DNA of 64,000 nucleotides from Magnetospirillum molischianum DSM 120 (GTDB lineage: Bacteria; Pseudomonadota; Alphaproteobacteria; Rhodospirillales; Magnetospirillaceae), in the NCBI RefSeq assembly GCF_000294655.1, contig NZ_CAHP01000020.1, positions 214,751-278,750 of the forward strand. The letters run 5' to 3'. A program made the position numbers and the translations under genes. The notes below the pieces were generated by a model. That model did not search any database, was not told the origin of the DNA, and saw only the letters and a list, made by a program, of their open reading frames with translations. Below, piece after piece: positions 1-10,853 of this stretch. The stretch's first letter is position 1, and each line of letters opens with the position of its first letter.

Positions 1-456
1 CGTCTGGAACAGGAACACATAATCGGTATAGAGCAGATGCCCCAGCGCCTGAGTGTTGGTTACCTTCAACGGGTCGGGCAAAGGCGCGCGCGTCAGCGCT
101 TCGGACGATTCACTCGGACTCCAGGCAAAGGCCACCGCAACCAGTTCGCCCAACAGCACCGCCCCCACCAACCCGCCAAGCGGCAGGTAGTGCAGGAATC
201 CGGCGCGTAGCTCGGCCCGGTTGACGTCAAGCATCATCACCACGAAAAGGAACAGCACCGCCACCGCGCCGACATAGACGATGACCAGAACCATCGCCAG
301 GAATTCGGCTCCCAGCAGCAGGAACAGCCCCGCCGTATTAAAGAAGCACAGGATCAGCCACAAAACAGAATGAACCGGATTGCGGGCGGACACGACCATC
401 GCGCCGCTTGCGACCGTCAGGCCTGCAAAGAGATAGAAAATCAACGCTGTCGACAT
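1..456 (-). CDS. nuoJ: NADH-quinone oxidoreductase subunit J (partial, 3' end beyond window)
   Basis: Membrane-arm subunit of proton-pumping respiratory complex I. Translating the minus strand from ATG at 456 gives a hydrophobic protein beginning MSTALIFYLFAGLTVASGAM, with the conserved run of NuoJ (EFLAMVLVIVYVGAVAVLF) around residue 50. At least three membrane helices are visible in the 152 codons present. The frame is open to base 1, so the C-terminus lies outside the window. It follows nuoI by 16 bases and is the last visible gene of the nuoA-J operon. Identification rests on this motif plus operon position. Confidence 0.93.
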   Translation of the reverse strand, partial: MSTALIFYLFAGLTVASGAMVVSARNPVHSVLWLILCFFNTAGLFLLLGAEFLAMVLVIVYVGAVAVLFLFVVMMLDVNRAELRAGFLHYLPLGGLVGAVLLGELVAVAFAWSPSESSEALTRAPLPDPLKVTNTQALGHLLYTDYVFLFQT

Positions 457-472
457 TCCGGGTTTCCCCCCT

Positions 473-961
473 TCAGCGATAGGGAGCTTCGGCGGAAAGA
501 CGGAAGGCCAGTTCAGCCTCCCAGCGATCACCGTTGGCGAGAAGTTTGGCCTTGTTGTACATCAGTTCCGCCCGCGTCTCGGTGGCATATTCAAAGTTTG
601 GACCCTCGACGATCGCATCGACCGGGCATGCCTCCTGGCACAGACCGCAATAGATGCATTTTGTCATGTCGATATCGTAGCGCAGGGTGCGCCGCGATCC
701 GTCTTCACGGGGTTCGGCCTCAATCGTGATCGCCTGGGCCGGGCACACCGCTTCACAGAGCTTGCAGGCGATGCAGCGTTCTTCACCGTTGGGATAACGG
801 CGCAGAGCGTGCTCGCCGCGGAACCGGGTGCTGAGAAAGCCTTTCTCATACGGATAATTGATCGTCACCTTGGGCTTGAACAGGTAACGGAAGGTTACCG
901 ACAGGCCGTGGAACAGCTCGATCAGCAGGAAGGCGCGCGCGGTGCGGTCAATGAACGACAT
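473..961 (-). CDS. nuoI: NADH-quinone oxidoreductase subunit I (2x[4Fe-4S])
   Basis: Peripheral-arm iron-sulfur subunit of complex I that passes electrons from NuoG to NuoB through clusters N6a and N6b. The 162-residue protein has two classical ferredoxin motifs: [12 protein letters not shown] at about residues 63-74 and [12 protein letters not shown] at about 102-113. The N-terminus [20 protein letters not shown] is the amphipathic helix typical of alphaproteobacterial and mitochondrial TYKY homologues. Length is normal. It sits 15 bases downstream of nuoH and 16 upstream of nuoJ, clearly in one transcription unit. Confidence 0.98.
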   Translation of the reverse strand: MSFIDRTARAFLLIELFHGLSVTFRYLFKPKVTINYPYEKGFLSTRFRGEHALRRYPNGEERCIACKLCEAVCPAQAITIEAEPREDGSRRTLRYDIDMTKCIYCGLCQEACPVDAIVEGPNFEYATETRAELMYNKAKLLANGDRWEAELAFRLSAEAPYR

Positions 962-976
962 CGGTCGGGCTCTCTC

Positions 977-1996
977 CTATCCCTGTCCGGGCAACTGGCC
1001 GAGGGCGGTCAGCGTGCCGGCGGTCAACACGACCCAGATCAGCGAGAAGGGGAGGAACACCTTCCATCCCAACCGCATCAGCTGGTCATAGCGGTAGCGC
1101 GGAAAGGTCGCCCGGACCCAGATGAAAATGAACATCACCAGGCAGACCTTGGCGAAGAACCAAACCGGCCCCGGCAGGAAGGTCCAGCCAAACGGTGCCA
1201 GCCAGCCCCCCAGGAACAGGATCGAGGTCATCGCTCCGACAACCAGCATATTGATATATTCGCCCAGGTAGAACAGCGCGAACGGCATGGACGAGTATTC
1301 AACGTTATATCCGGCGACCAGTTCGGACTCGCATTCGGGCAAATCGAACGGAGAGCGGTTCGTTTCTGCCAGACCCGAGGCGATGAACAGCACGAACAGA
1401 GGCAGGTGCGGCAGGACAAACCACATCCCTTCCTGAGCCCGGACGATTGCCGACAGGTTCAGGGAGCCGGCGGTCAGCAGCACCGAAACCATGATCAGCC
1501 CGATCGAGACCTCGTAGGACACCATCTGCGCGGCCGACCGCAATGCGCCGAGGAAAGCATAGCGCGAGTTCGAGGCCCATCCAGCCATCACCACGCCATA
1601 GACGCCCATACTCGACACCGCGAGAACGTACAGGATACCGACATTGATATCGGCCAGCACCATCCCGTCGCCGAAGGGAATCACCGCCCACACCACCAGC
1701 GAAACGATAAAGGTGATCATTGGCGCGAGGAGGTAAATTCCTCGGTTCGCGCTGCTCGGCAGCACGGTTTCCTTAAAGAATAGCTTGATGCCGTCGGCGA
1801 AGGGCTGGAGAAGCCCCAACGGCCCGACCACGTTCGGCCCTTTGCGCAGATGCATCGAGCCGATGATCTTGCGCTCGGCATAGACCAGATAGGCCATCAC
1901 GATCAGCACCGGCAAGAAGATCGCGATGATCTTCGCGACGATGACGATTAGATCCCAAAGGAGCGGTGGAAACTGCGCAGCCACGAGGTCAAGCAT
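977..1996 (-). CDS. nuoH: NADH-quinone oxidoreductase subunit H
   Basis: Membrane subunit of complex I that forms the quinone-binding chamber with NuoB and NuoD. The start is placed at ATG 1996 ([16 protein letters not shown]), giving 339 residues; the longer in-frame start at 2041 would overlap nuoG deeply and adds a non-conserved tail. Family hallmarks seen are [20 protein letters not shown], the [20 protein letters not shown] loop and about eight hydrophobic helices. Its start overlaps the nuoG stop by 8 bases, indicating translational coupling. Confidence 0.97.
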   Translation of the reverse strand: MLDLVAAQFPPLLWDLIVIVAKIIAIFLPVLIVMAYLVYAERKIIGSMHLRKGPNVVGPLGLLQPFADGIKLFFKETVLPSSANRGIYLLAPMITFIVSLVVWAVIPFGDGMVLADINVGILYVLAVSSMGVYGVVMAGWASNSRYAFLGALRSAAQMVSYEVSIGLIMVSVLLTAGSLNLSAIVRAQEGMWFVLPHLPLFVLFIASGLAETNRSPFDLPECESELVAGYNVEYSSMPFALFYLGEYINMLVVGAMTSILFLGGWLAPFGWTFLPGPVWFFAKVCLVMFIFIWVRATFPRYRYDQLMRLGWKVFLPFSLIWVVLTAGTLTALGQLPGQG

Positions 1997-4055
1997 GGTG
2001 TCCCGCCCTATGGTGATTGCAGCCGCCGCCGAATGCCGCAATACAGGCGGCCATGGTCGATGAGGCGCGGCTGATCGGATCGGTCATGTAATAGCTGTCG
2101 AGGATCGAGGCCAGGGGCCGATCCTCGGGGGTTCCGGCGATACCGAACGGTTCCCATGCGGCGCGGTTAAGGCTACCCGGATGAGCGAAGATCGGGTTGA
2201 TCTCGACCAGCCGCGCTCGTACCTGCTCCAGCGAATCGAACGGCAGGGTATGCCCTAGAACTTCCGACAATGCTCGGATTATCCGCCAATCTTCCTTGGC
2301 CTCGCCGGGGGGGAACACCGCCCGGCGGGTGCGCTGGAGGCGGCCCTCGGTATTGACGTAGGAGGCGTCTTTCTCGGTATAGGCGGCACCCGGCAGGATG
2401 ACGTCGGCGCGGTGCGCTCCGGCATCGCCATGGCTGCCGAGATAGACAACGAAGGCATCGCCCAGGGCGCCCATCTCAATCTCGTCCGCTCCCAGCAGGA
2501 ACAGAGCTTTCACCGCGCCCGAGGCGGCTCCGGCCGTGATTGCGGCAAGATCGCGTCCGCCCGGCCCCGGCACGAAGCCAAGGTCAAGTCCACCGACCCG
2601 TGCGGCGGCGGTGTGAAGGACGTTGAAGCCGTTCCAATCCTCTCGGATCATCCCGGCCGCTTCGGCGATCCGCCGGGCGAGACCGAGCATAACCGCGCCA
2701 TCGGTGCGAGCCAGCGCCCCCTGCCCAAGGATCAGGGCCGGATGCTTCGCTGCTTTCAAGGTGGCGAGGAAGGGATGGCGACCATCGGCGATTTCGGCCA
2801 GCAACGCAGGCGAATCGCCCAGCCAATCGTGGGCGAAGGTCAGGTCGGCCTTCGGCCCGATCGCGGCGGCGCTCAATCCCTGTTCCAGCCAGCGTTTGCG
2901 CAGGCGGGCGTTCAGCACCGGAGCCTCGATGCGGGGATTGGTCCCGATCAGCAGCAGGGCGTCGGCCTGCTCGATTCCGGCAATGGTGCTGTTGAACAGG
3001 TACGAGGCGCGAGCCGATGGGTCGAGTTTCGCGCCGTCCTGACGGCAGTCCAGATTGCCCGAGCCAAGGGCGGTCAGCAAATCCTTGGTCGCGGCCATCG
3101 TCTCGGCATCGGTCTGGTCGCCCGCGATAGCGGCGATGGCGCTGCCTTCCAGCCCCTTGAGCCGGGCGGCGATGGCGGCGAATGCCTCGGGCCAGGTCGC
3201 GGGAGTCAGCTTGCCGTCGCGGCGGACATAGGGACGGTCGAGACGCTGACGCTTGAGTCCGTCGCAGGCGAAGCGCGAACGGTCGCCCAGCCATTCCTCG
3301 TTGATGTCTTCGTTGATTCGGGGCAGCACCCGGATCACTTCGTTGCCGCGCGAATCAACCCGGATCGCCGCACCCAACCCGTCCATCGTATCGATGGTTT
3401 CGGTTTGACGCAGCTCCCACGAGCGGTAGGTAAATGCGGCGGGCTTGTTGGTCAGCGCCCCGACCGGACACAGGTCGATCAAATTGCCCGACAGTTCCGA
3501 CGATACGGTCTGCCCGACATAGCGGGTGACTTCCAGATGCTCGCCTCGCCCCAGACCGCCCAGCACCGGCGTTCCCGCCACTTCGGCGGCGAAGCGGATA
3601 CAGCGGGTGCACTGGATGCATCGGGTCATATGGGTGGCGATCAGCGGGCCGTAATCCTTGTCCGGCTGGGCGCGCTTGGTTTCCTCGTAGCGGCTGCGGT
3701 CGGACCCATAGGCTACCGCCTGATCTTGCAGGTCGCATTCGCCACCCTGGTCGCAGATCGGGCAATCCAACGGATGGTTGACCAACAGGAATTCCATCAC
3801 CCCCTGACGCGCCTTGCGCACCACCGGAGTGTTGGTCCGTACCACCATGCCATCGGCGACAGGCATCGCGCAGGACGCGACCGGCTTCGGCACTTTCTCG
3901 ACTTCGACTAGGCACATCCGGCAATTGCCGGCGATTGCCAGCCGTTCATGGTAGCAGAATCGCGGAATCTCGATGCCCAGACGATCCGCCGCCTGGAGAA
4001 TCGTGGTTCCGGATTCGACGTCGATTTCCCTGCCGTCGATGGTCAGCTTGGGCAT
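1989..4055 (-). CDS. nuoG: NADH-quinone oxidoreductase subunit G
   Basis: Large iron-sulfur subunit of the complex I electron-input module. The 688-residue protein opens with a plant-type [2Fe-2S] domain ([15 protein letters not shown] about residues 34-48), followed by the [18 protein letters not shown] segment, a [4Fe-4S] motif CIQCTRC with a distal Cys near residue 200, and then a molybdopterin-oxidoreductase-like domain that in this family carries no Mo cofactor. Length matches the alphaproteobacterial/mitochondrial 75-kDa type rather than the longer E. coli form. It lies 15 bases after nuoF and overlaps nuoH. Confidence 0.97.
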   Translation of the reverse strand: MPKLTIDGREIDVESGTTILQAADRLGIEIPRFCYHERLAIAGNCRMCLVEVEKVPKPVASCAMPVADGMVVRTNTPVVRKARQGVMEFLLVNHPLDCPICDQGGECDLQDQAVAYGSDRSRYEETKRAQPDKDYGPLIATHMTRCIQCTRCIRFAAEVAGTPVLGGLGRGEHLEVTRYVGQTVSSELSGNLIDLCPVGALTNKPAAFTYRSWELRQTETIDTMDGLGAAIRVDSRGNEVIRVLPRINEDINEEWLGDRSRFACDGLKRQRLDRPYVRRDGKLTPATWPEAFAAIAARLKGLEGSAIAAIAGDQTDAETMAATKDLLTALGSGNLDCRQDGAKLDPSARASYLFNSTIAGIEQADALLLIGTNPRIEAPVLNARLRKRWLEQGLSAAAIGPKADLTFAHDWLGDSPALLAEIADGRHPFLATLKAAKHPALILGQGALARTDGAVMLGLARRIAEAAGMIREDWNGFNVLHTAAARVGGLDLGFVPGPGGRDLAAITAGAASGAVKALFLLGADEIEMGALGDAFVVYLGSHGDAGAHRADVILPGAAYTEKDASYVNTEGRLQRTRRAVFPPGEAKEDWRIIRALSEVLGHTLPFDSLEQVRARLVEINPIFAHPGSLNRAAWEPFGIAGTPEDRPLASILDSYYMTDPISRASSTMAACIAAFGGGCNHHRAGHHA

Positions 4056-4070
4056 GTGTTCATTCCGTCC

Positions 4071-5354
4071 TCAAGCGGCCCTGTCCCGAGCCTGGCGTTC
4101 CGCAATGCGGCGCTCCAACTCGGGGCGGAAGGCGCGAATCAGTCCCTGGATCGGCCAGGCAGCAGCATCGCCAAGTGCGCAGATGGTGTGTCCTTCGATC
4201 TGGCGCGTCAATTGGTCTAGCCGCTCGATCTCGTGCGGTTCGGCATCGCCGGTGACCATCCGCGCCATGATCCGGGCCAGCCAGCCGGTGCCTTCACGGC
4301 ACGGCGTGCACTGACCGCAGCTTTCATGCGCGTAAAAGCGTGACAGCCGAGAGATGGCGCGAACGATGTCGGTCGATTTGTCCATCACGATGACGGCAGC
4401 AGTGCCGAGGCCCGAACGGACGTCGCGCAAGCTGTCGAAATCCATCAGGACGGTATCGCAAATGTCCTTGGTCAGCACCGGAACCGATGAGCCGCCGGGA
4501 ATCACCGCCAGCAGATTGTCCCAGCCACCGCGCACGCCGCCCGCGTGAGTCTCGATCAACTCGCGCAGCGATATGCCCATTTCTTCTTCGACGTTGCAGG
4601 GCGTGTTGACGTGGCCGGAGATGCAGAACACCTTGGTTCCGCTGTTCTTCTGCCGCCCCAGCGCCGCGAACCACGCACCGCCGCGCCGCAGGATCGTTGG
4701 GGCTACTGCGATCGATTCTACGTTGTTGACGGTGGTCGGACAGCCATAGAGGCCGACACCGGCAGGGAAGGGGGGTTTCAGGCGTGGCTGCCCCTTTTTG
4801 CCTTCCAGGCTTTCGATCAGGGCGGATTCCTCGCCGCAGATATAGGCCCCGGCCCCACGATGGATATACAGTTCGAACGGCCAGCCCGATCCGCAGGCGT
4901 TGGAGCCGAGCAAACCGGCGGCGCGGGCTTCGTCGATCGCAGCCTGAAGGTTCTGGGCCTCGCGAACGAACTCGCCGCGAATGTAAACGTAGCCGACCCG
5001 AGCGCCGATCGCGAACCCGGCGATCAACGCGCCTTCGACCAGCTTGTGCGGCTCGTGGCGCAGGATGTCACGGTCCTTGCACGTACCGGGTTCGCCTTCG
5101 TCGGCGTTGATGACGAGGTAATGCGGTCGGCTGCCCTCGACCTTGGGCATGAACGACCATTTGACTCCAGTGGGGAAGCCCGCGCCGCCACGGCCGCGCA
5201 AGCCCGAGGTCTTCATTTCCTCAATCACCCAGTCGCGGCCCTTGGCCAGCAAGTCACGGGTACCGTCCCAATCGCCGCGCGCACGGGCACCGCTCAGACG
5301 CCAGTCGTGGAAGCCGTAGAGATTGGTGAAGATCCTGTCGCGGTCGCGCAGCAT
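4071..5354 (-). CDS. nuoF: NADH-quinone oxidoreductase subunit F (FMN/NADH binding)
   Basis: NADH- and FMN-binding subunit of complex I, the entry point for electrons. Start set at ATG 5354 ([18 protein letters not shown]), giving 427 residues; the upstream in-frame extension is the shadow of nuoE. Motifs seen: [13 protein letters not shown] (FMN), [19 protein letters not shown], and the [11 protein letters not shown] [4Fe-4S] N3 ligands with a fourth Cys in [13 protein letters not shown]. The ATG overlaps the nuoE stop as ATGA, so the two subunits are translationally coupled. Confidence 0.98.
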   Translation of the reverse strand: MLRDRDRIFTNLYGFHDWRLSGARARGDWDGTRDLLAKGRDWVIEEMKTSGLRGRGGAGFPTGVKWSFMPKVEGSRPHYLVINADEGEPGTCKDRDILRHEPHKLVEGALIAGFAIGARVGYVYIRGEFVREAQNLQAAIDEARAAGLLGSNACGSGWPFELYIHRGAGAYICGEESALIESLEGKKGQPRLKPPFPAGVGLYGCPTTVNNVESIAVAPTILRRGGAWFAALGRQKNSGTKVFCISGHVNTPCNVEEEMGISLRELIETHAGGVRGGWDNLLAVIPGGSSVPVLTKDICDTVLMDFDSLRDVRSGLGTAAVIVMDKSTDIVRAISRLSRFYAHESCGQCTPCREGTGWLARIMARMVTGDAEPHEIERLDQLTRQIEGHTICALGDAAAWPIQGLIRAFRPELERRIAERQARDRAA

Positions 5355-5962
5355 CACGCACTCTCCGTCGCAGAGGCGGGGGGGATCAGGGTGGTCGGAC
5401 CACCGGCGGGACACGAGGTCTGGCGGCCGGTCTGCGACCCCGTTCGCGGAGTTTCGCCGCGTCCGAGAGCCTCCAGCACCGCACGGGTACTGGTGGGATC
5501 GAGATCCTCGTAATAATCGTCGTTGATCTGGATAACCGGGGCGTTGACGCAGGCCCCCAGGCATTCCGCTTCGGACACGGTGAACAATCCGTCGGGCGTG
5601 GTCTCACCGACGCCAATTCCCAACGTCTCGCACACCGTATCGATCACGGCATCCGACCCGCGCAGCATGCAAGGCAGGTTGGTGCAGATCTGGACGTGGA
5701 AACGCCCGACCGGACGGCGATTATACATCGTGTAGAAGGTGGCGACTTCCTCGACCTGGATCGGGGCCATCTCCAGCATGTTCGCAATCATCTCGATCGC
5801 GGCGCGGCTGACCCAGCCTTCCTGGCGCTGGGCCAGATCGAGCAGCGGCATCACCGCGCTCTGTTGGCGTCCGGCGGGATAGCGGGCGATGAAGGCGCGG
5901 GCCTGCTCGGCGCTTTCCGGGGTGAAGGCGAACGCGGCGGGTTCTGCGGGACTGTCGCTCAT
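5354..5962 (-). CDS. nuoE: NADH-quinone oxidoreductase subunit E ([2Fe-2S])
   Basis: The 24-kDa subunit of complex I holding cluster N1a. Start set at ATG 5962 ([11 protein letters not shown]), giving 202 residues. The thioredoxin-like [2Fe-2S] domain shows CTNLPC near residue 94 and ECLGAC near 135, the four cluster ligands, preceded by the [11 protein letters not shown] helix. The C-terminal tail after residue 170 is rich in Thr, Pro and Gly and looks disordered, a common lineage-specific extension. ATGA overlaps exist with both nuoD upstream and nuoF downstream. Confidence 0.97.
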   Translation of the reverse strand: MSDSPAEPAAFAFTPESAEQARAFIARYPAGRQQSAVMPLLDLAQRQEGWVSRAAIEMIANMLEMAPIQVEEVATFYTMYNRRPVGRFHVQICTNLPCMLRGSDAVIDTVCETLGIGVGETTPDGLFTVSEAECLGACVNAPVIQINDDYYEDLDPTSTRAVLEALGRGETPRTGSQTGRQTSCPAGGPTTLIPPASATESA

Positions 5963-7137
5963 CGGTCGATCTCGCCGAAAACAATGTCGATGGAGCCGAT
6001 ATTGGCCACCACGTCGGCCAGCATATGGCCTCTCGACATCATGTCGAGAGCCTGAAGGTTGACGAACCCCGGTGGCCGGATTTTGCAACGGTAAGGTTTG
6101 CCGCTGCCGTCGGAGATCAGATAGACCGCGAACTCGCCCTTGGGGGCTTCGACGGCGGCATAAACCTCTCCGGCAGGGACGTGGAAACCCTCGGTGAACA
6201 GCTTGAAATGGTGGATCAGCGCCTCCATCGAGCGCTTCATTTCTGCGCGCGGCGGTGGCGTTACCTTGTTGTTATCCACTTTGACCGGCCCGCCGGGCAT
6301 CCGCTCCAGGCACTGACGGATCAGCAGGACGCTTTGGCGCATCTCCAGAACGCGGACCAGGAAGCGATCATAGCAATCGCCGTTGCTGCCGACTGGAATG
6401 TCGAACTCAAGCTGGTCGTAAACCTCATACGGCTGGGCCTTGCGCAGATCCCAGGCAATACCCGAAGCACGGAGGTTGGGGCCGGTGAAGCCCCAATCCA
6501 ACGCCTGTTCCGGCGTGACAATGCCGATATCGACGGTGCGCTGCTTGAAGATGCGGTTTTCGGTCACCAGCGACTCGATATCGTCGAGCGCCGAGGGGAA
6601 GGTCTGGGTCCAGGCGCCGATATCGTCAAACAGATCTTGCGGCAGATCGGCCGCAACACCGCCGGGGCGGAAGTAATTGGCGTGGAGACGGGCGCCACAG
6701 GCCCGCTCGTAGAATTCCATCAGCTTATCGCGTTCCTCGAATCCCCACAGCATCGGCGTCATGCCGCCGACGTCGAAGATATAGGAACAGATGCTGATGA
6801 GGTGGTTGAGCACCCGCCCGATTTCGCAATAGAGCGTGCGGATGTATTGGGCACGCGGCGGCAGTTCCAGCCCCAGCAGCCGTTCCGTTGCCAGGACGAA
6901 GGCGTGCTCCTGATTCATCGTGCCGATGTAATCCAGCCGGTCGAAATAGGGCACAGCCTGAAGGTAGGTTTTGTGCTCGATCAGCTTTTCCGTGCCGCGA
7001 TGGAGCAGGCCGATATGAGGGTCGGCGCGTTCGACCACCTCGCCCGACATTTCAAGGATCAGGCGTAGCACGCCGTGCGCAGCCGGATGCTGCGGTCCAA
7101 AATTCAGCGAATAGGTCTCGATCCGGGTCTCGGCCAT
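5959..7137 (-). CDS. nuoD: NADH-quinone oxidoreductase subunit D
   Basis: The 49-kDa subunit of complex I, contributing to the quinone site. Start chosen at ATG 7137 ([20 protein letters not shown]), giving 392 residues, the normal family length; the longer in-frame start lies inside nuoC. Seen are the [14 protein letters not shown] signature, the [14 protein letters not shown] segment, and the C-terminal [20 protein letters not shown] ending in FGEIDR, all typical. It begins 4 bases after nuoC ends and overlaps nuoE by ATGA. Confidence 0.98.
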   Translation of the reverse strand: MAETRIETYSLNFGPQHPAAHGVLRLILEMSGEVVERADPHIGLLHRGTEKLIEHKTYLQAVPYFDRLDYIGTMNQEHAFVLATERLLGLELPPRAQYIRTLYCEIGRVLNHLISICSYIFDVGGMTPMLWGFEERDKLMEFYERACGARLHANYFRPGGVAADLPQDLFDDIGAWTQTFPSALDDIESLVTENRIFKQRTVDIGIVTPEQALDWGFTGPNLRASGIAWDLRKAQPYEVYDQLEFDIPVGSNGDCYDRFLVRVLEMRQSVLLIRQCLERMPGGPVKVDNNKVTPPPRAEMKRSMEALIHHFKLFTEGFHVPAGEVYAAVEAPKGEFAVYLISDGSGKPYRCKIRPPGFVNLQALDMMSRGHMLADVVANIGSIDIVFGEIDR

Positions 7138-7141
7138 GACG

Positions 7142-7750
7142 TCAGACTCTCCCCCCGGCCTTCTCGTCGCCGGGAAGGGGGGCACCACCTTCCCACGGCG
7201 ATTGAAAATCAAAGCTGCGGAAATCCTGAACCAGCCGCACCGGCTCGTAGACGACGCGCTTCTGTTCGTCGTCGTAGCGGACCTCGACATGGCCGGTCAG
7301 CGGGAAATCCTTGCGCAGCGGGTGACCCTCGAACCCGTAATCGGTCAGAATCCGCCGCAAATCGGGATGGCCCGAGAACAAGATTCCGAACATATCCCAC
7401 ACTTCGCGCTCGAACCAGCCGGCCGAGCTGAACAAGCCGGTGACCGACGGAACCGGGCTGTCGTCATCGGTGGCCAGCTTCACCCGGATGCGCTGATTGT
7501 GCTTCATCGACAGCAGGTGATAAACGACGTCGAAACGCGGGTCACGGCCGGGCCAATCGACGCCGCAAACGTCCAGCAACAGCTTGAACTGACAGGCGGG
7601 ATCGTCGCGCAGGAAGGTCAGGACCGAGAGGATTGAGGCGGCGGTGACGTCAAGAGTCAGCTCGCCGACGCGATTGACCTCGGCCCGGCGTACGTCCTGC
7701 GGCAAAGCGGCGGCGATAAGCTCGCCCAAATCCTTCAGCGCTTGCGTCAT
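7142..7750 (-). CDS. nuoC: NADH-quinone oxidoreductase subunit C
   Basis: The 30-kDa structural subunit of the complex I peripheral arm, present as a separate gene rather than fused to nuoD. The 202-residue protein carries the family signature ERE(V)WDMFGI followed by [20 protein letters not shown] and [14 protein letters not shown], then RPSW-like text replaced by [10 protein letters not shown] near the C-terminus. It follows nuoB after 25 bases and precedes nuoD by 4. Length and motifs are normal. Confidence 0.97.
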   Translation of the reverse strand: MTQALKDLGELIAAALPQDVRRAEVNRVGELTLDVTAASILSVLTFLRDDPACQFKLLLDVCGVDWPGRDPRFDVVYHLLSMKHNQRIRVKLATDDDSPVPSVTGLFSSAGWFEREVWDMFGILFSGHPDLRRILTDYGFEGHPLRKDFPLTGHVEVRYDDEQKRVVYEPVRLVQDFRSFDFQSPWEGGAPLPGDEKAGGRV

Positions 7751-7775
7751 GGTTCGGCGGTCCTTCGTTCGATCG

Positions 7776-8336
7776 CTAGCGGGAGATCGCGCCGGTGCGA
7801 CGGATCTTTTTTTGCAATTGCAGGATGCCGTAAATCAAGGCTTCGGCGCTTGGCGGACACCCCGGAACATAGATGTCCACCGGGATGATGCGGTCGCAGC
7901 CGCGCACCACGGAGTAGCTGTAATGGTAGTAGCCGCCGCCATTGGCGCACGATCCCATCGAGATCACCCAACGTGGTTCGGCCATCTGGTCGTACACGCG
8001 GCGCAACGCCGGAGCCATCTTGTTGGTCAGCGTGCCGGCGACGATCATCACATCGGCCTGACGTGGCGTGGGACGGAACACCACGCCGAAACGATCCATG
8101 TCATAGCGCGAACAGGCGGCGTGCATCATTTCGATGGCGCAGCAGGCCAGACCGAACGTCAGCGGCCACAGGCTGCCGGTGCGGGCCCAGGCGGCAAGCG
8201 CATCGACATTGGCAACGACGAATCCCTTGTTGGATATTTCATCGGTGACGGCGGCCAGCAGGGCATCCTGCTGCGGACCGGGAGGCAAAAGCCGGGCTCC
8301 GCCCGCAGGCAGGGCCGCCGGTGACTCCCCGCTCAT
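7776..8336 (-). CDS. nuoB: NADH-quinone oxidoreductase subunit B ([4Fe-4S] N2)
   Basis: Subunit of complex I that holds cluster N2, the electron donor to quinone. Start placed at ATG 8336 ([13 protein letters not shown]), which overlaps the nuoA stop as ATGA and gives 186 residues; an in-frame ATG at 8363 would add nine residues inside nuoA. N2 ligands are visible in [26 protein letters not shown] and [15 protein letters not shown]. The N-terminal 30 residues are Pro/Ala/Gly rich and variable in the family. Confidence 0.97.
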   Translation of the reverse strand: MSGESPAALPAGGARLLPPGPQQDALLAAVTDEISNKGFVVANVDALAAWARTGSLWPLTFGLACCAIEMMHAACSRYDMDRFGVVFRPTPRQADVMIVAGTLTNKMAPALRRVYDQMAEPRWVISMGSCANGGGYYHYSYSVVRGCDRIIPVDIYVPGCPPSAEALIYGILQLQKKIRRTGAISR

Positions 8337-8698
8337 TCCCATTCCAGGGCTCCCTTGCGCCATTCATAGATAAACCCGACGGTCAGAACCGCCAGGAAGA
8401 CCATCATCGACCAGAAGCCGAACAATCCGATTTTCCCCAGGGTCACCGCCCAGGGGAACAGGAACGCGATTTCAAGATCGAAAATGATAAAGAGAATCGA
8501 GACCAGATAGAACCGGACGTCGAAACGGGTTCGTGAATCGCCAAAAGGTTCGAATCCGCATTCATAGGGCGTGGCCTTCTCGGCGTCGGGCTTTTGCCGC
8601 GCCACCAGCCACGAACCGCCGATACACAATCCGGCAATCACGATCGCGATGCCGAAGAAGACGAGGATCGGCAGATATTCGACCAGCCAAGCGTCCAT
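8333..8698 (-). CDS. nuoA: NADH-quinone oxidoreductase subunit A
   Basis: Small membrane subunit of complex I. Start taken as the second of two adjacent ATGs (8698; the other is 8701), because the purine-rich GGGGAAGGA immediately precedes them and would otherwise touch the start codon. The 121-residue protein has three hydrophobic helices and the hallmark [20 protein letters not shown] loop, followed by [21 protein letters not shown]. It is the first gene of the minus-strand nuo operon. Longer in-frame starts reach 8848 but add a low-complexity Ser/Gly stretch with no family support. Confidence 0.95.
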   Translation of the reverse strand: MDAWLVEYLPILVFFGIAIVIAGLCIGGSWLVARQKPDAEKATPYECGFEPFGDSRTRFDVRFYLVSILFIIFDLEIAFLFPWAVTLGKIGLFGFWSMMVFLAVLTVGFIYEWRKGALEWE

Positions 8699-8743
8699 CA
8701 TTCCTTCCCCGGCCCATGTTGCTCCACCACGAGGATCGTCTGG

Positions 8744-8771
8744 TACATATCCAACGCCCGCTTTGTCACAA
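8744..8771 (-). promoter_or_regulatory. Possible sigma70-type promoter for nuoA operon
   Basis: Reading the minus strand, TTGTGA (8771-8766) is followed after 16 bases by TATGTA (8749-8744), about 45 bases ahead of the nuoA start. It is the best -35/-10 pair visible between the tRNA gene and nuoA. This is pattern matching only; read-through from the tRNA-Asp promoter is an alternative. Confidence 0.33.
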
Positions 8772-8870
8772 GCGGAAGCAGAACCGACGTCGCCGCCGCT
8801 ACCGCTTGATGACGATCCCTGTTGAGACCGATTCAACTCCGAACCCACCCCCGGACTTTATGGGGCCGGG

Positions 8871-8947
<77 letters not shown>

Positions 8948-9339
8948 TCCGTTCCGGACACCGGTACGGGAAGAGTCGGTCTAATGCAGTGCTCGCATGC
9001 TGTCAAGCAAACAACGCAGGCACTGTGATAATTTCGCTTCGGCACTCGTGACAAATACCTACATGCGAAAAGCGACCTTTCTATCCTCGGTACAGGCTAA
9101 GGTCATTAACTGGACTGTATATAACTCAATCTACAATACCACAAATATTATTTTGAGTTAATTTGATAAATCTCGCAGTAAGTCTTAGTATCCCGTCGCT
9201 TTCGCGTAAGAAAGTGTTGTTGGGAGCGGGCGGGGGGATGGAAAAGCGATCGCATGCGCCTTGATTGCCTACTCATAAGGGTGGAGGGTCGCCTCCCCCT
9301 TTGCATTCCAGGCCATGTGACGCAACGATGTCTGGAGGA
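8948..9339. other. Intergenic region between tRNA-Asp and the Rrf2 gene
   Basis: No convincing coding sequence. Besides the tRNA promoter, it holds an AT-rich stretch from about 9110 to 9190 containing an 8-bp inverted repeat (TAACTCAA at 9122-9129, TTGAGTTA at 9153-9160). A small GC hairpin sits at 9283-9296 (GGAGG/CCTCC with a 4-base loop), 44 bases past the Rrf2 stop, and could help end that transcript, though it has no T-run on the minus strand. Confidence 0.5.
8978..9006 (-). promoter_or_regulatory. Likely promoter of tRNA-Asp
   Basis: On the minus strand a consensus -35 TTGACA (9006-9001) is followed after 17 bases by TAGACC (8983-8978), placing a transcription start about 25 bases before the mature 5' end of tRNA-Asp. 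The perfect -35 and correct spacing make this one of the better promoters in the window. Confidence 0.55.
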
Positions 9340-9792
9340 TCAGATATCGTACATCAGAACAGGTTCGATCCGTCCGCGCCGTTTCGACATGTCGATCAGG
9401 GTTGTGTTATCGACGATGGCGGCCATCGCATCGCGCACATCCTGCATTACGCCGCGGACGGCACAGGTTGCTTCGTCCTGACAATCCGGACATGGGCGGT
9501 AAGCCGAACGCGAGACGCATGGCACCGGAGCCAGCGGACCATCTAGGATGCGGATGACTTCACCGGCCATGATTCGCTCGGCCGGACGGGCCAGGGTGTA
9601 GCCCCCCCCCTTGCCTTTTTTGCTTGAAAGCAAGCCGTGATTCTTCAGTTCAAGCAGGATCGTATCGAGAAATTTCTTCGGGATACGCTCGGCCTCGGCG
9701 ATTTCGGCGATGAGAACCGGCCCCCGTCCTTCGCGCTCGGCCAGATGAACCATTGCCTTTAACCCGTACTTCGCCTTGCTTGACAGCATCAC
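9340..9792 (-). CDS. Rrf2/IscR-family transcriptional regulator
   Basis: A 150-residue winged-helix regulator of the Rrf2 family, whose members often sense iron-sulfur status, NO or cysteine supply. The N-terminus MMLSSKAKYGLKAMVHLAER and the wing segment KKGKGGGYTLARP are family signatures. Three clustered cysteines near residues 100-112 (RPCPDCQDEATC) plus CVSRS just before match the Fe-S ligand region of IscR/NsrR/RirA-like proteins. The target is not evident: it stands alone, without an isc or suf operon nearby. Assignment to IscR rather than a cysteine-metabolism regulator cannot be made from sequence alone. Confidence 0.88.
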   Translation of the reverse strand: MMLSSKAKYGLKAMVHLAEREGRGPVLIAEIAEAERIPKKFLDTILLELKNHGLLSSKKGKGGGYTLARPAERIMAGEVIRILDGPLAPVPCVSRSAYRPCPDCQDEATCAVRGVMQDVRDAMAAIVDNTTLIDMSKRRGRIEPVLMYDI

Positions 9793-10030
9793 TACACCCA
9801 GTTGATAGACCGTAAGAAGAAGCGATCCGGGTGGCGGCTGTCAATGCCCGAATCGGCAAAACCGATTGGTTTGGTCTGGACTCAGGCACGCAGACCGGAT
9901 TGGAACGGCCGCCGAAGGGGTGTGTCGCGATTGGCCTTCTGCTCTTAGTACGCGACAGTTTCTTGTTCGATGTGAATTTGCTATCTTTGGGTGGTCGGGA
10001 AGAAGTCCCGGAACAACGATGGGGGTTAGA

Positions 10031-10846
10031 ATGCCCAATATCAGTTTTCCCGTTACATCCCAGAGTGTTGGCGGATCCGCCCTTTTCGGTAGCATAAAGC
10101 TGGCTCCGGTGAAGGCCGAAGTGTTCGAACGGGCGGAGCCTGACGCGTTGAGCCGCTATAAGGATGCCCTGGATATTTCGAATAAATTGGCCCAGGGAGC
10201 AAAGGACGCCCAGACCTTTGCCACAACCAAGGATCTCGAAGCCAAGAAACAGCGTCTTAAACTTCTTAAGATGCTGGCGGGTTCAACGACCGATCCGCGC
10301 ATCATCAAGGCCATCGCCCGTGAGGTCGCCGAGATCGCGCGCAGCCTCGGTAACGCCGCCGCAGGGAGTGGCGGCGGCATGGTACAGGTCACGGCCAATC
10401 CCTCCGCGTCTTCTGGGGATGCCGCAGGCGGCGTGGCTGCGACTGCTCCCGTCACGACCGCTCAGGCAGCCGAGGGAGCGACGGAGGGGAACACTTCCCC
10501 CGCCGAACTCTCGCCGCAGACTGTATCGGTGGCGTCGCCAGCCACAAATGAAGGCGACGATTCCATTAAAGATCAGGTCCGGGAATTATTGCAGCTGGCG
10601 AAGAAGATTTTGGAAAAGCTTCGCACGCTCGTTATTCCCGGTAGCCGTGAGTCCGAGGAAATCGAGAAGGCGAATCGTGAGGTTCTCAAGGCGGCATCGG
10701 CTTTCGGCATCTCGCTTGATGGGTCTTCCGAATCGTCTCCGCAGCAATCGAGCGCTGTCGGTGACGATACATTGTCATCTAGCGTCTCTGCGTCTTTGAC
10801 CGTCGTCGAAGTCTCTACTGTTACGTCGGTTAATATCGAGGTGTGA
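10031..10846 (+). CDS. Hypothetical protein, helical with Ala/Ser/Thr-rich middle
   Basis: Not recognised. Start chosen at ATG 10031 (MPNISFPVTSQ) behind a GGGGG-type ribosome site; the frame is open further upstream to 9866 but that part reads as non-coding. The 271 residues contain a charged helical segment (about 30-85, rich in Lys/Leu/Ala), a low-complexity Ala/Ser/Thr/Gly linker (about 105-165), a second helical segment with KDQVRELLQLAKKILEKLR (about 178-196), and a Ser/Val-rich tail. No signal peptide or membrane helix is visible. It is followed by a strong terminator, so it is probably monocistronic. Codon use looks native and coding. Confidence 0.7.
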   Translation: MPNISFPVTSQSVGGSALFGSIKLAPVKAEVFERAEPDALSRYKDALDISNKLAQGAKDAQTFATTKDLEAKKQRLKLLKMLAGSTTDPRIIKAIAREVAEIARSLGNAAAGSGGGMVQVTANPSASSGDAAGGVAATAPVTTAQAAEGATEGNTSPAELSPQTVSVASPATNEGDDSIKDQVRELLQLAKKILEKLRTLVIPGSRESEEIEKANREVLKAASAFGISLDGSSESSPQQSSAVGDDTLSSSVSASLTVVEVSTVTSVNIEV

Positions 10847-10853
10847 TCGGAGA

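Noticed and set aside
809-1783. Long open frame opposite nuoH/nuoI
   Set aside because: Shadow of the high-GC nuo genes; no family resemblance, and the opposite frames are clearly complex I subunits.
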